Of a DNA stretch of 64,000 nt, positions 25,127 through 37,012 are shown in pieces. Both the position numbers and the translations under genes were made by a program. Each line of letters opens with the position of its first letter. Position 1 is the stretch's first letter. The DNA is from Pyxicephalus adspersus. Its lineage: Eukaryota > Chordata > Amphibia > Anura > Pyxicephalidae. The notes below the pieces were generated by a model. It worked only from the letters and a program-made list of their open reading frames with translations. It was not told the origin of the DNA and ran no database searches. The stretch spans positions 95,563,248-95,627,247 of the forward strand of contig NC_092862.1 of the NCBI RefSeq assembly GCF_032062135.1. The letters are read 5' to 3'.

Positions 25127-25611
25127 AGCTTTGTACACACATCAAATTATGGTCACGACCAATTGTGCTTGTCTGAGGTGAAAAAATGACATGTGTCCAG
25201 CAGCCTACCAACATCGTTCATCATTCAACCACTGTGGGTTGATGAATGGTTGATCAAGAACAACTCATGTTCAAGGAACAGAGCACAGTGGAGTGTTGTG
25301 CTCTTGTCCTACCCAATCTCCTTTCCATTGAACAGAACAGCATTGTATGTACAGCATTTATTGAGCCTGATTTATAAAGCTCTCCACGCCCCAGTTTTCC
25401 AAATCATTTGCTATTAGTTTGCATTTTTTCCCCAATTCTGGACCAGATCCATTCCAGGTTTGCTGGGTCACCCAGATTCACCTATTATAGTCTATCTTCT
25501 TCAGTCTTGGTGAACTTTATTAAAATCGGGCCAGTTGTGTCACTGAAATGATCATGAAAGATTGATTTCAGCGAAATTTATCTGATGTATATCTGACATC
25601 TGTATGGGGCT
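25127..25611 (+). mobile_element. Family H MITE copy 3, interrupted by another MITE
   Basis: The left end is AGCTTTGTACACAC after TTA (25124-25126). The right end is GTATGGGGCT before TTA (25612-25614), giving the 3 bp duplication. Internal blocks CCTTTCCATTGAACAGAACAG and the hairpin region (arms 25543-25549 and 25564-25570, CTGAAAT/ATTTCAG) match copies 1 and 2. A second element occupies about 25361-25535, so the host copy is older. Confidence 0.65.
25361..25535. mobile_element. Palindromic MITE (family P), copy A, nested in family H copy 3
   Basis: Begins AGCCTGATTTATAAAGCTC and ends AACTTTATTAAAATCGGGCC, which are inverted. The interior has ATTCCAGGTTTGCTGGGTCA and a CAGTCTTGG stretch that recur at 35921-36010, 51946-52166 and 55905-56121. 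Transposase class unknown. Confidence 0.6.
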
Positions 25612-25619
25612 TTAGTAAT

Positions 25620-26504
25620 GCATTGTGAACCCATTAATGCAAGATTTATTAACAGAAAGGAAACCTTGCATCAATATACCAGCACATAAAAAGTATTACC
25701 CAGTACAAAGCCTATTTTTATACTTTGTGGCTCTATTATATACAGAAGACTATTTTAACTTTTAGAACAATTAAACCAAATTGCATTGGTGGTTTCTATT
25801 TTATCTCCAGTTAATTTATTAGCCATTAGGACAAGGTCTGTATTTATTGCAAAAGTGTTCAGTGTTCAGTATTTGTGGAATTAACACTATCTCTTTTTTT
25901 CATGAAATGGGTTTTCTGCCTCTCAAGGGCACAACATGCTCACTCAGATTAGTAGAAGTTGGTCTTTAATTTGATATGATTGATGGTTTCACATTACAGC
26001 TTAAGCGTCCAAAACAGTATAAGAGCATGGTCATCAATCACCACTGATAATCACTACTGTACGCCTGCTTGCATGCTGCATATCTTCACTTAAGGTTTTC
26101 ATTAGAAATCTATTTTGAGAAGCAATGTTTAAAAATAAACTTTTAAAAAACACCAGCTTTGACTCTCTAACTTTTCATTGTCTATTCATGTTCATTTTCA
26201 TCCGCGAAGTAATGCAAGCTTTCCAATGCAATCAACTTCTCGGAAAAGGCACTTTGTATTAAATCTAAAACAGTTTTTCAGCTGCACACAAAATAAGACA
26301 CCCAAAATAAAATAAAAACCTAATAAAAATGTCTATTAAATAAAAAGCATTTCATATATAGTGGTAACACTTCAGAAATCTTTCTCAACCAGTGCATAAA
26401 AACAAAAAGAGAACCAGCAAACAGAGATTAAAGCAGAACGTTTATAAAAAATTAACTATTTACTTTGCTTGTTAAAAGCTTTCGATCCATGTACATACTG
26501 CGCT
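25620..26504. other. Unassigned AT-rich intergenic DNA
   Basis: Nothing recognised. Confidence 0.5.
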
Positions 26505-26850
26505 CAGCAAATCCTGCACTGTCTCGGCTTGTCTCTTTCTGGGGCTTACCATTCTGTCCAATGCCCCCATTCCCTTTCTTGCGGATTTTTTCTGTTGTCT
26601 CCTGATTTTGCAACGCAAAGAGATCAGGTGATGTGTCTTCCTCCAAAAGTGTCGATCTCACGGTGCATGCATTTTTATTTTTACATTAGAAGAAAGCCCC
26701 TGATGATGCATCCCTTAACTCAGGGCATGTTCAAAAGTAGCAGCCTGAAGCCTCCCGGGATATGGGATGTAAGAAGCAGTTTTCCCTTTTGTCTTTATTG
26801 TGGCGGTAAAGTCAGAAGGATAGGGTACAATAATTTGACAAAATTAACAA
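26505..26850 (+). repeat. Unclassified repeat (family C) copy 1
   Basis: Shares blocks with 38080-38520 (minus) and 50440-50900 (plus): a CCTGCACTGTCTCGGCTTG-like opening, a TCTTCCTC block, GATCTCACGGTGCATGC, then CTCAGGGCATG and GCAGCCTGAAGCCTCC. Three dispersed copies make it a repeat. MITE or SINE status is undecided because no clear termini or polymerase III boxes were found. A 69-codon minus frame (26452-26661) inside it is not a gene. Confidence 0.5.
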
Positions 26851-29512
26851 AAATTAAAACAAATTTTTTTTTTAGTAAATGTCAGAGGTTCACCTTAAAA
26901 GAAAAATTGTCTTCCTTATCCTTACTGAGACATGGTCACTCTTAAATTGCCCTTTGTTTCCTAAGTTGTGCCAAGCAATAAAGTAAAGAGCATAACTACA
27001 GTAGTGAGAGTTAAAATCTTGCACATTTTTTGACAGCGTATATTTTGAAATAAGTGTTGCGCTGCAAATGCAACCTACTTTTGACAATTGGTTTGAGATG
27101 CTCCTGAGAAAATTCAGAATGAAATACAGAAGCAGAATTTTGTGTGGTCAGTTGCAGACTTGTGAATTAGTAGTGACAATGCTGATGACCACCCATTCAT
27201 CTCATTCCATTGTAGTGAAAGCTAGCACAGCCGATATGAGAGTGGCAACTCTGCTTTGATTTTAGAAATAGTTTAGCATTGTTGCCACACCATCAAAATA
27301 TCATTTAAGTGGACAATATTGACAGGGCCAACACGTATTTGTGAAATTTTGCAGGAGCAATTGCAATGAACACACAGATATTTTCCAGTTAATACCCTAA
27401 AGTGCATTTCTTTACACAGTTTTGTAGTTTAGTAACTCAGAAATATGTTTTTTTTTCTGGGATCAAAGATAATAAATTGAAATGTTTAATATAACTGTAA
27501 GTTAAAGGTGTCAATTTGCTTTCTGGTAATAAGTTTATTATTGTAACAGATGTCCCCTTTGAAAGATTTAAATGTGTTTTTTTCATCGCTTTGTGTTTCA
27601 GTAACTGTGGTCACCAGGGTTAAATTCACCAAAAACAGAAGCAATAAAAACCTCAACGATGTTCTAATTTTTCTCTACTGCATCCAAAACAAAAACATAA
27701 TTAAACGCCTTTGGAAAAAGCATTGATGATTGTCTTTTTAAATGAGCACAGGCAGAAGCAACTTGTTCTATGAATGTAATACCAATGTAAATTAGGTACA
27801 ATTGCCTCCCTACCCTGAAAGAGTTTCAGGCTGTAATTTATAATGTTGGTTATTGTTGTCTTTTATGTAATTCTAAGATTAGAGGAACCAATATTTCAGT
27901 TTGCATTAGAAATTAAGACCAATAGCCCTTAGGATTTTATTGTATATTGTTCTTTAGACTGTTATTTTTTAATTACTATTTGCTTCTGAAATGATGATGT
28001 GCAGCTCTCTTACATGACACTTTTATATGGCCAGTGATTTACATTAACCATCTTCCCACACTAACTTCCTAAGGGCACAATGAATACACTTAACAACTTC
28101 CTATCAGACATACTTCCTGCAACAGGAGGATATTGTGACCATAGAGAATATCACCAGGAAAAGAGCACTATAGAAAAGGAAAAGTATTTTCCTGGAAGTG
28201 GATTGTGAATTAGTGTGCTGTTTATATTGCAGTGTCACATCCAACAATACCACCAGTTTTTTTACTGCTATTAAAAGCATGAAAATCAAGATGTTTTTGT
28301 TGGAGAAACGTGCAAGGTTTTGGTGAGCCAACTTGTTTTGCAATATTTTATGTGTATTGTATATCATGGATACAGTATATGAAATACTATTAAAAATGGC
28401 AGCGGCCAACTAATTTAGCAAAGGGTAAAGTTTCAATGATCCATCAACTCTGGGTTATGCAGAAAGAACATTACATGTCCAAAGAACTGTCATATGTATA
28501 ATATTTTTGTTTCTTGTAACAGATAAACAAATCAATAATAGAGATTTATAGGAATAAAAAAAATTGTAAAACATGTTTTAGTCCTTTTAGAAAAAAAAAC
28601 ACCTCTGACAAAGTAGATTGACACTGGCTGTGTCTTATTCTGTCCTACTTATAAATATTCTGTAATACCTTACATAAAATCTGTTTTTATTTCTACATCA
28701 TTATTATGTATTGATAACAGGTATTTACACAGGTTTAGGAGTCCCTGACAAAAGGTTACATTGCTCATTAATAAGTATTCTACTAGATCTGTTTCAGTTA
28801 TCAAATATATTCTATCCGCTATGTTTCTAAATAAGGGTAGTGAAAAAAAACAAATCAGTCCTCATTACAATGGTCCTTTAAAGCTCTTAGCATTGATCAG
28901 GATTTTTAGGGATGTTGAGTTTTACCCAACCATTTTGGTAAATCTCTATGCATCCGGGTCTATCAAGTATGTTGAACAAGAAACAGTATTGGGGACCAGG
29001 ACTAAGGGCAGACAGATGTCTCGATGGCTATCATTCATAGAAGAAGCATCTGTCCACCTTAAGGAAGCCATGGAGTCATGTCCATAGACAGGACAGATAT
29101 AGTTACTTGGGGTGCAGTTCAGTCCTAACGGCTGCTTTTGTTTATATGACCACTTTCAACTGAAGTGCAACCCCTGCTACTCTTCCCTGAAAGGTATACA
29201 CCAATATCCTGATTGTATCACTTAACATATTTACCTACAACATGATTCACAATATTATCACACTGCATTATTTAGCTTTGACATTTATTACATGTCAATT
29301 TTTCTATTAACATTGCTTATATTGATTGGGGTAATAAAACTCAAGCTTGTGTATTAGCAGTACTTTTTCTACTGTAGTACATAAATAGGACTAATGTAGA
29401 ATGTATACACATTACTGGGATTTTTTCCTATTGAACAGAAAGGAAGTACTGGAGACTGAGCTGCTGAGTATACAACAGCTCACACATATAGCAAAATGAA
29501 GGATATGTTGAA
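26851..29512. other. Unassigned AT-rich intergenic DNA
   Basis: No recognised element. Frames at 28104-28409 (minus, 101 codons) and 28761-29087 (plus, 108 codons) show no domain, signal or splice evidence. Confidence 0.45.
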
Positions 29513-29515
29513 TAT

Positions 29516-29827
29516 GGCTGTATACACACGTAAGATAATTCTCATCCGATACGAGCCTCGGGGCTCATGTGTACAGGGGCTGTCTGATATCACTCATGGA
29601 TCCATCCAGGTTGACCCACAAACGATGGAAGACAAAAGTCTGCAATAGAAGTGAAGAGAGAAGAGCACAGAGGAGTGCCACTTGCTCGTTCTCCCCCCTC
29701 CCCTCTCCATTGAACAGAACAGTGCTGTATTTACAGGGTTCGTTCATTCATCTCTCAGTCTTTTATCGTTGGAAATGATTGTGAAAGATCATTTCCAATG
29801 GCAAAAATCTAACGTGTGTACAAAGCC
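29516..29827 (+). mobile_element. Family H MITE copy 2
   Basis: Ends GGCTGTATACACACGT and, inverted, GGCTTTGTACACACGT. The right flank is TTA and the left flank TAT. The interior has CTCCCCTCTCCATTGAACAG as in copies 1 and 3, and the hairpin at 29769-29780 / 29787-29798 (TTGGAAATGATT / GATCATTTCCAA). Short open frames on both strands here are repeat-derived. Confidence 0.7.
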
Positions 29828-31404
29828 TTAGCATAAAGGTAGGTAATATGGGAGATGCCTACTCATTCAGAGACTTCATTTAAAGAATAAATGTAACCAA
29901 CTGATGGGGACCTTACACATTTTAAAAGGCAACAAAACTAAGTAGCCAAAAGTTATTAATTAAATAAAATAACACAGCCATGATTATGAACTGTCATTTG
30001 TTTAATTAGAAAGATGATCAAGATAAAGTTTAAGTCCAACCCAACCTGATATGTTTGGGATTACTAAGAACTAAAATGACCTGAAACTAAGATAATGAAT
30101 AGAAATTCTAATATTGTATACAAAATGTGCACTGGAATACCTAAATATAAAGCAAAAAAATCTGACTGGTCAATATGGAAAATAAATATTTTCCCAAAAG
30201 TTTTGTGCTCACTTTCTCCTATTTATATGTATTGGATCCAAAAGATAGAATTATACCGATGCTGGTGTGTTTTAGCACACACATGAACTTTAACTGGCTC
30301 TCCCTCATTATTGGGGAAGGCAAGCCCCTGGGATTAGCTGGGTTTATGATAGGGCTTCTAGGTAACACCATCTGGGGTTAAATTGTGCCCTAAAATACAT
30401 CACAACACAATCGGTGTGACAACAGTGTTTTGATTTGCTTCCTACATCCTATATGTATGGAAAAAAATCTGCATTTTTCTCAAGCAATTCATTGTATAAA
30501 CAACTGAATCTTTATGGACATTTTACCTTATCTGTTAGACAGATTTGATACGTTTTGTTTTCGATTTTTATATTTTTAAGTGAATATCACAACCTCAAAT
30601 AGATAATTTACATGGTATAATTGACATACCATATAAAATTGCACTATTTCAGGATGAATGTGTTTACCTGTGGAATTTCAGAAATTACCCTGAAATATGT
30701 GACCTGGATGTATGTTTTTCTTACTTACAAAATATAAATAAAGTGAAAGTCCCAATACAAACTTATACTATGGGAGACTGTGCTTGTCAGGGTGTGCAAA
30801 TATATATAGATCGTCAGACATAACAACAATGATGGATCTGAAGACATGTGTATACTGTCTGGGAACTCACATAAAATATACTCCTATATGATACTAACCA
30901 CATATCCATGACTTGTGCTGACACTTACAATGATATTTTCATTGCTATTCTTTCATTCTGTCTTTTATCCTGTTCATTTTGTCTATAGCTCTATCCAAGA
31001 TTTGGTGCGCCAGTATGTGCCCTGTGGTCCAATGTAAAAGGTGTGTTGTGAAATTCTAAATGAACACAGTGTCCGTGGTACTGGCCATAAACATGTATGC
31101 AAGAAGAAATGCACAGTAATGTATGCTTCACAATGCATTATGACAACACAAAGGTGAAACCAGTATTGAATTTTATGAAATCAAAGAAAGAAATAATCAG
31201 GGTTTTTTTTTGGCAAAATAGTTGATTTGTGTTTACTTAAGGTTAAGACAATAACAAATGCAAGAAAAAAAATTTAGCTAATTATAGCTATATTATAAAA
31301 AATGCAAGTATTTATAGCTATTCTCAGCAGTTTTTGGTTTACAGGAATAACCATTTATGGAGTATTTGTTTTTTTTTAGTGTCATTCACGTGATCTCATT
31401 GTCT
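29828..31404. other. Unassigned AT-rich intergenic DNA
   Basis: Mostly featureless. The part at 30290-30430 is GC-richer, with GGCAAGCCCCTGGGATTAGC, and might be unique functional sequence, but nothing supports a gene. Confidence 0.45.
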
Positions 31405-31450
31405 CCAATCCTGACGCGTTTCGCCAATTGGCTTCCTCAGGGGTCTCTTA
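31405..31450 (-). repeat. Dispersed GAAGAAGC / CGAAACG repeat module
   Basis: The minus strand reads CCCCTGAGGAAGCCAATTGG, then CGAAACGCGTCAGG. It is the best-kept of four copies of this module in the window. Confidence 0.5.
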
Positions 31451-31599
31451 GAGACTTGTAGTAGTGGATCACTTGATCCCAAAAATTGAAGGGATGGTGA
31501 TGAGGAAAAAATGTTTTACTGCAGATGGAGTTTTATTAGAGAGTTAACAGCCTTTAGGGTGCTGTTATAATAATAATTCCCAGAGGTGTTAGTAAAGGA

Positions 31600-31663
31600 G
31601 ATTTTCTACTTTTTTGGATGCTTCAATTGTCACCTGCAGAACCATACAAAAAAGTAGAAAATC
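31600..31663. repeat. Perfect 17 bp inverted repeat (hairpin)
   Basis: GATTTTCTACTTTTTTG at 31600-31616 is exactly complementary to CAAAAAAGTAGAAAATC at 31647-31663, with a 30-base spacer. It could form a stem in RNA or cruciform DNA. Origin unknown. Confidence 0.8.
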
Positions 31664-31664
31664 T

Positions 31665-32699
31665 GCAATGCTTCCAAGATATTCTACTCTGGCACTGCAG
31701 CCACATGCACAATAAGGTATGGGTGAACATACAGGGAAATCTTGATTCACTGCCATATTATTGAATGATTCCCCAACATACATATACAGCTTATAATTAT
31801 GTGAATATGTTGTGTGCCCCAATAGTTTGTGTGGGCAAAACTGGTGCAGGTGTTAGGTTTTTTGTGCATTGAAGCACATTACTGTTTCAAAATTATACAC
31901 TCCTTAATGCACAAAAATGCAATTGCTGGCACATCCGTGTAACTGTAAGCACAAATGTCAATGTACCCTATGCTTAGACTAGCAGTATAGTGTTTGCACT
32001 TCTGTATAGCAAGTGTTGTAGCATTTCTTAAAGCTGAGCTCCAGACAAAGCTTTTCTTTTGATTAAAAAGTTTTTACTTACTCATGCAACAAAGCCTTAG
32101 CGGTTTTCTTTCCCCTGATAAGCACAAAAATGACTTGTAAAATCTCCTGTAGCTGTAAAATTGCCATGGTACTTCTGGCACTATAGTTAACTCTAGCTCC
32201 TTGACTTCCACAGTAAGATTGCTATTTTTATGGCTTATTAAAGGGAGTAAGCAAAGTCATGCTGCATGTGTTAGTAAATAATAATTATAAAACTAACTAA
32301 CTAACTATAAAAAACATTGTGGTCAGAATTTAGCTTTAGCACAAGTTTTGGAAGTATATACATAAGCCCCATGCCTAATTATTGCATCTGATGAAATTAT
32401 TATATATTCTTTATAGAAAAAATTAAGGTATTAAGTATATAGGGCAATGCAGCATTATATAGTCATACTGGTGTGTCCTTCGTACTGATGATGCTTTCTG
32501 GCACTCAAGAAAGAAAGATGTGTGGTTAACTTATGCACATAATAATACACAGTACAATAAGTAGCACCCAACTTAGTTGATAAGCTGTACTGACCTTCAG
32601 ATGTCAGATGAGAATGCTCATTAAGAAGCTAAAAGGCTACAAATAGTGCACCCTTCACATCTAACCCACATTCCTGTCTAAACATATACATGGATATCT
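31665..32699. other. Unassigned intergenic DNA
   Basis: Nothing recognised beyond short simple repeats such as CTAACTAACTAACTA near 32300. Confidence 0.45.
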
Positions 32700-33400
32700 A
32701 TAGTAAGAATCGTTACCAAACCAAACTCCCTCTTTCCCTGCTTACTAAGAACTCAATAGTAATCGCATTATGGCGGCTCTTTTATTGCTAGTTAATGGAA
32801 TTCTTTTAAAATTGAACCAGTTTCAAATAAACAGATTTGCATTGATCTAGTGATGCACGCAATGCAGGCTACTCCACCCATGTGTAAGCAAATTAAAAGC
32901 CTTAAGCCTATACTGAAAAAGATATACAAACCCATACTAAATAACTGAGCATATGAATGCTCTCTTGGGACACATAGTGCTTACATAAATACTTACATCA
33001 GATTTCCCCATTGTAGCTATAAATTAAATATACCAATCATTTAAAATAAATATCATCCTACATAAAGACAATAAATAAAAAAAACAATAAAAAGTAAGTG
33101 TAAGTAAAGGACACAAAGGAGTAATATTGAAATATTTGGATGAAGAGTTAACTGCCATTTTATATCTTCTCTTTTCCATTTCTAACTTCAGAATTAATCA
33201 GACATTTTATTAACAGAAGTATTTAGTTTGCAGTGTCTGTTCAAATGGCAGAGAAAGACATTAGAACCCATTTCAGCATATGGCAGCTCATTTGGGGAAG
33301 CCTAATACTGATTGAAGTCATGTCTATGTTTATTTTTATTATGTGTAGATGACACACTGAAAAGAGAACCGCAGCTGGTGTGGGAATCCATCTTTTATTT
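32700..33400. other. Candidate conserved non-coding element 2
   Basis: Repeat-free, high-complexity blocks, for example ATCGCATTATGGCGGCTCTT near 32763 and CATTTCAGCATATGGCAGCT near 33272. The texture is typical of vertebrate conserved non-coding sequence. No reading frame is kept. Conservation itself is not shown. Confidence 0.3.
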
Positions 33401-33694
33401 TCATCTAATCTGTATAATCAGTGAATGGGACTGACACAAGTATGTTTAAATAATAAATCACTGCACCTAATTATTATTTTTTTTTTTTTTACCAAAATAG
33501 GCCTATATAACAACCTATAGTACTTTTTTGGACAGCTAAAATTTGTTGTAAAATGGTCTACTGTATACTTATAATTAGAAATGACACAAACAGCATTACT
33601 ATTCTATAGAACAGTAAAGATCAGCAAAGAGTATACTATGGACAGTGATCGCCAATGAACTTTGAATTTTAAAAATTAAACAAGCATGTTTGAA

Positions 33695-33800
33695 AGAAGT
33701 TTGCACATTCCTGTTTCTGTGTTTGCATGGGTTTCCTCTGGTACAACAGTTTCCCTGATACCTCCAAAAATATACAGTTTGAATATTTAGCTCCCTCGGA
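33695..33800 (+). repeat. SINE body fragment
   Basis: AGTTTGCACATTCCTGTTTC, then GTTTGCATGGGTTTCCTCTG, match the body of the tRNA-headed SINE at 10205-10464, strongly diverged and lacking head and tail. Confidence 0.5.
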
Positions 33801-35269
33801 AGGTTTCAACACACAGTAATACTCACCTTTATCCAGTGTCCTTTAATCTTCCTTCTCGACAATTCTTGATGTGATCACCAGTCTAAAAGCATTCTTCATG
33901 CCGGTCTCAGACTGATCGTTTTGCTGCCTTTTTAGCAGATGTCTTTAGAATTTCATTATAATTGGTGTAGGACCAGTGCATTACATCCCCTAGGAACCAA
34001 CTGTCACTGCACTGCTGATTAAGGTAAGTAGTGCTGGATTTTATATTCTTTACTGCAATGTCTCTGCTGCCATAGAAAATAATGGGAAAATGCTGTAATG
34101 CCAGTCAGTATTGTGAAACTTGAGTATACATTTCATTTGAATGCCTTTAGATACATACAGTAGTTGACTGGTGGCTTCTACTGCTTTAAGAATTTGTAAA
34201 TACTTAGTCACTTTATACATTTCATCATCATGTGTGAGCCTAATGCTACAGGGTAAATCCAACTTTAAAAAAGAAAGATTAGTTTCAAATACACCTCTAC
34301 GGTGAACGTAGTGGAAACCACAAACTTAGAGAGTTTACTTAATCGAAAAAAAAAAGTGATTACAAACATCAGTGTACAATTCAAGCGGACCACAACTAAT
34401 GCATCCAAAAAGCAATTTCTAGCAAAATATGACTAAACCATAGTCCATCAATTGGAAGGCGTTGAGACGATTAACGTGATGCCTATGGGAATCACAGGGG
34501 CCTTACTCATGATATAACAAGTTTTGTGTCACAGGTTTGTCCAAGATGAGGATGAGTCTCAAGAGCTAATTGCCCCCTTTGGGGTGGGGATATCCCAGAG
34601 CAGTTCAGTACTGACCATATGAGCTGCAGCATGTGAGCGTATTTGCCCGCATCTAAAGCTTATCAAGAGAGGTATTCCCTTCCAATGTGTGTCCAACATT
34701 ACTTTATCACTGCTGCCCAGACGCAATAAAATATTGCACATCAGATTATCATACTGTTGGCGCTTCATTTTAACCAAAAACATAGTAAACTCTGAGGATT
34801 TTAATCTGGTTTAAATATGGAACAAGTTCTTTTACACTCAAGTGGGAAAAAGTTATTATTATAAAAATCATGTAACTGAATAGCATGCAATGAAGAAGGA
34901 ATATAATAAGAATGAATAAAATAAATCCAACCCTCTCTATAATTGCAATACTCTATGCATTACCAGTTTAGTTCAATGTTTAGGAAGGATGATCAGAGAT
35001 AAGATGTAGGAGATAAACACTGATTATGGAAAAGAAAATAGATGCTAAAAGTTGTTATTTTTACTGGGTGAAATTCCAGCCATCTAGAGTTGCCTTAAAC
35101 AACTTCCTACTGTCTGGGGACAATGTCCTATAAATTCTACAGAGGATTGTAACACCATAAATAAGCAATTGACAGTGCAAAACCTAAAATGAGAGCAAAG
35201 GCACTTTGCAAATACAAACAAATGACATAAATTAGGTTTTATCATTTTCAACACAATATTAGAGATTTT
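33801..35269. other. Unassigned intergenic DNA
   Basis: No recognised family. The block 34440-34780 is GC-richer and contains a 74-codon minus frame (34559-34783); it may be an old unclassified repeat. Confidence 0.4.
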
Positions 35270-35480
35270 TATGACAGTTCAACATTAATAGCAGTCAAAT
35301 GGTTAACTTATTATACATGGTAAAAAAGCCTAACAGAAATTGTGAACATAAATCATGAAGTCTGTTTAAGAGCTGCTGCTGCTTTAAGTCACATTTAAAT
35401 CAGAAGTTAAATCTGTAAGACATTTTAGTAATGAAGCCTCCAGAATTCTGCATGAATTAAAGTGAGACTGAAGTAAAACA
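35270..35480. other. Candidate conserved non-coding element 3
   Basis: Repeat-free block with GAGCTGCTGCTGCTTTAAGT and CCAGAATTCTGCATGAATTA. Assigned on texture only. Confidence 0.22.
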
Positions 35481-35920
35481 AAATTTCAATGCGTTAAGAG
35501 AAAGCCTCCTTCCCTTGCAGTATTTGTACGCAGTGCAAGCCCATTGAATTGGTCAAATATTACTTACAACAAGAAAGAGCGTAGGGGGTATTCTGGCACA
35601 CAATGAGGTTTGCAAAGTATTCAAGATTATTGCGTCATACATACAAAATACTTTTCCAGTTGTGTACACTTAACAAACTATCCATTTTACAATCATAAAA
35701 TAAGTGTTAGTTGTAAACCACATTTGTTGTGGTAGAGTCCACCTACACTAGACAGATTTTTTCCTGTTATTCACCTGCAGCCCAGTTTATGGAGAAGTAA
35801 AAATACACTGGAAAGGAATATTACAGTATCACAGTACATTACAGGACGGATTGGGGGAGCAGATTTGTTGGTGACTGGTTACAACTGGTTACTGAATTTG
35901 AAACCAACATTGAGCAATTT

Positions 35921-36010
35921 ACCTAGACCATTCCAGGTTTGCTGGATCACCCAGCTTCACTGGTGAAAGTATATCCTCTCCAGCCTTGGAGAGCTTTAAT
36001 AAATCTTGCA
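35921..36010. mobile_element. Family P MITE, copy B (right half)
   Basis: ACCATTCCAGGTTTGCTGG ATCACCCAGCTTCACTGG and CTCCAGCCTTGGAGAGC match the right half of copies A, C and D, ending in TTTAATAAATCTTGC. The left half is missing. Confidence 0.55.
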
Positions 36011-36385
36011 ATTTGCCTATATAATTCTCCTCCTCTAAGTATGTTTTAAAATGTTTTGGGCACTGAATTACATTATATTACATTTCACAAATGTGTATTC
36101 TGAGGCTTGTACATAGGAATCCTTGGGAAACATGCTGAAATGCTATGGGGCAGATTTAACTGAATGCTAAAGACAAACAAAAAAATTTAAAGTTTGTAAA
36201 AATGAATCTTAAGGGAGATTTTAGTTGTCATATTTTACATTACTAAGAAAATATACCAAAATTATGTGCCAAGGCAGAAACATTAACAAGCTCCTATGGG
36301 GCACAGCTGTGACATGACACTAGGCAAATCAGAAGATCTGATAAAGATAGTAATTCAAAAGAATAGTTATCCTCTGGCAATGTAA

Positions 36386-36402
36386 ATATATATATATACC
36401 TG

Positions 36403-36452
<50 letters not shown>

Positions 36453-36456
36453 TATA
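36386..36456. repeat. (TA)n microsatellite, left of inserted element
   Basis: Long AT dinucleotide run interrupted by CCTGTACATG and AAAA. It is the left flank of the TA-targeting element that follows. Confidence 0.9.
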
Positions 36457-36898
36457 CAGGTAGCCCCCGGGTTAGGGACTGTAGGTTTGGTCTTAAGTTG
36501 AATTTGTATGTAAGTCGGAACAGGTACATTATTTTAATAAATGAAATTAGGACAGAGGTTTGTCTCAAGATATTATTAGGCAGTGTGGGTCAGATACTGT
36601 AAGTTAATCACAAAAAAAGAAAAAAAAAAGATTTTTATGGAGGCTAGACATTCATTAACTTCTGGAGCAAGCTGTACTTTGATATGCAAATAGAAACAAC
36701 TGCATAGTTTGTCTTGGTCATTAAAGAGTTACAAGATGTTGCAGAAGAGGTCAGTTCTTAAGATCAACTACAACCTCAGCTATGTTTAGCAAAATTTTTA
36801 TTCTGCAAGTCAAGCAAACCGACCCCCCCCCCCCCCCCCCCNNNGTATACAGGAGTCATCCGTATGTCGGATAAGGATGCCCTTAAATCGGGGACTAC

Positions 36899-36901
<3 letters not shown>
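36457..36901. mobile_element. Tc1/mariner-superfamily MITE inserted in (TA)n
   Basis: Begins CAGGTAGCCCCCGGGTTAGG and, read inverted from the right, CAGGTAGTCCCCGATTTAAG; both ends meet TA. TA target duplication and such termini fit Tc1/mariner-type (pogo/Tigger-like) elements. It carries a C run of 19 at 36823-36841 followed by NNN at 36842-36844. No transposase is encoded. Confidence 0.7.
36842..36844. other. Assembly gap or unresolved bases (NNN)
   Basis: Three N follow a 19-base C run. The true length of the homopolymer is unknown, so the sequence here is unreliable. Confidence 0.95.
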
Positions 36902-36969
<68 letters not shown>

Positions 36970-37012
36970 AAGAGAAAGAGAGAGAAGAGAGAGAGAGAAA
37001 GAAAGGAAGAGA
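36902..37012. repeat. (TA)n then (GA)n microsatellite
   Basis: TA dinucleotides continue to about 36952 and change into an imperfect GA/purine run to 37012. Open frames here are translations of simple repeats. Confidence 0.9.

Noticed and set aside
26452..26661. A 69-codon minus-strand frame with protein-like composition (KIRKKGNGGIGQNGK) and a GGTAAG donor-like site
   Set aside because: It lies in family C sequence that recurs at 38080-38520 and 50440-50900, so it is repeat DNA and not an exon. The acceptor side lacks a pyrimidine tract.
28761..29087. A 108-codon plus-strand frame
   Set aside because: No domain, no splice signals I can defend, no supporting context. A search would be needed to revive it.
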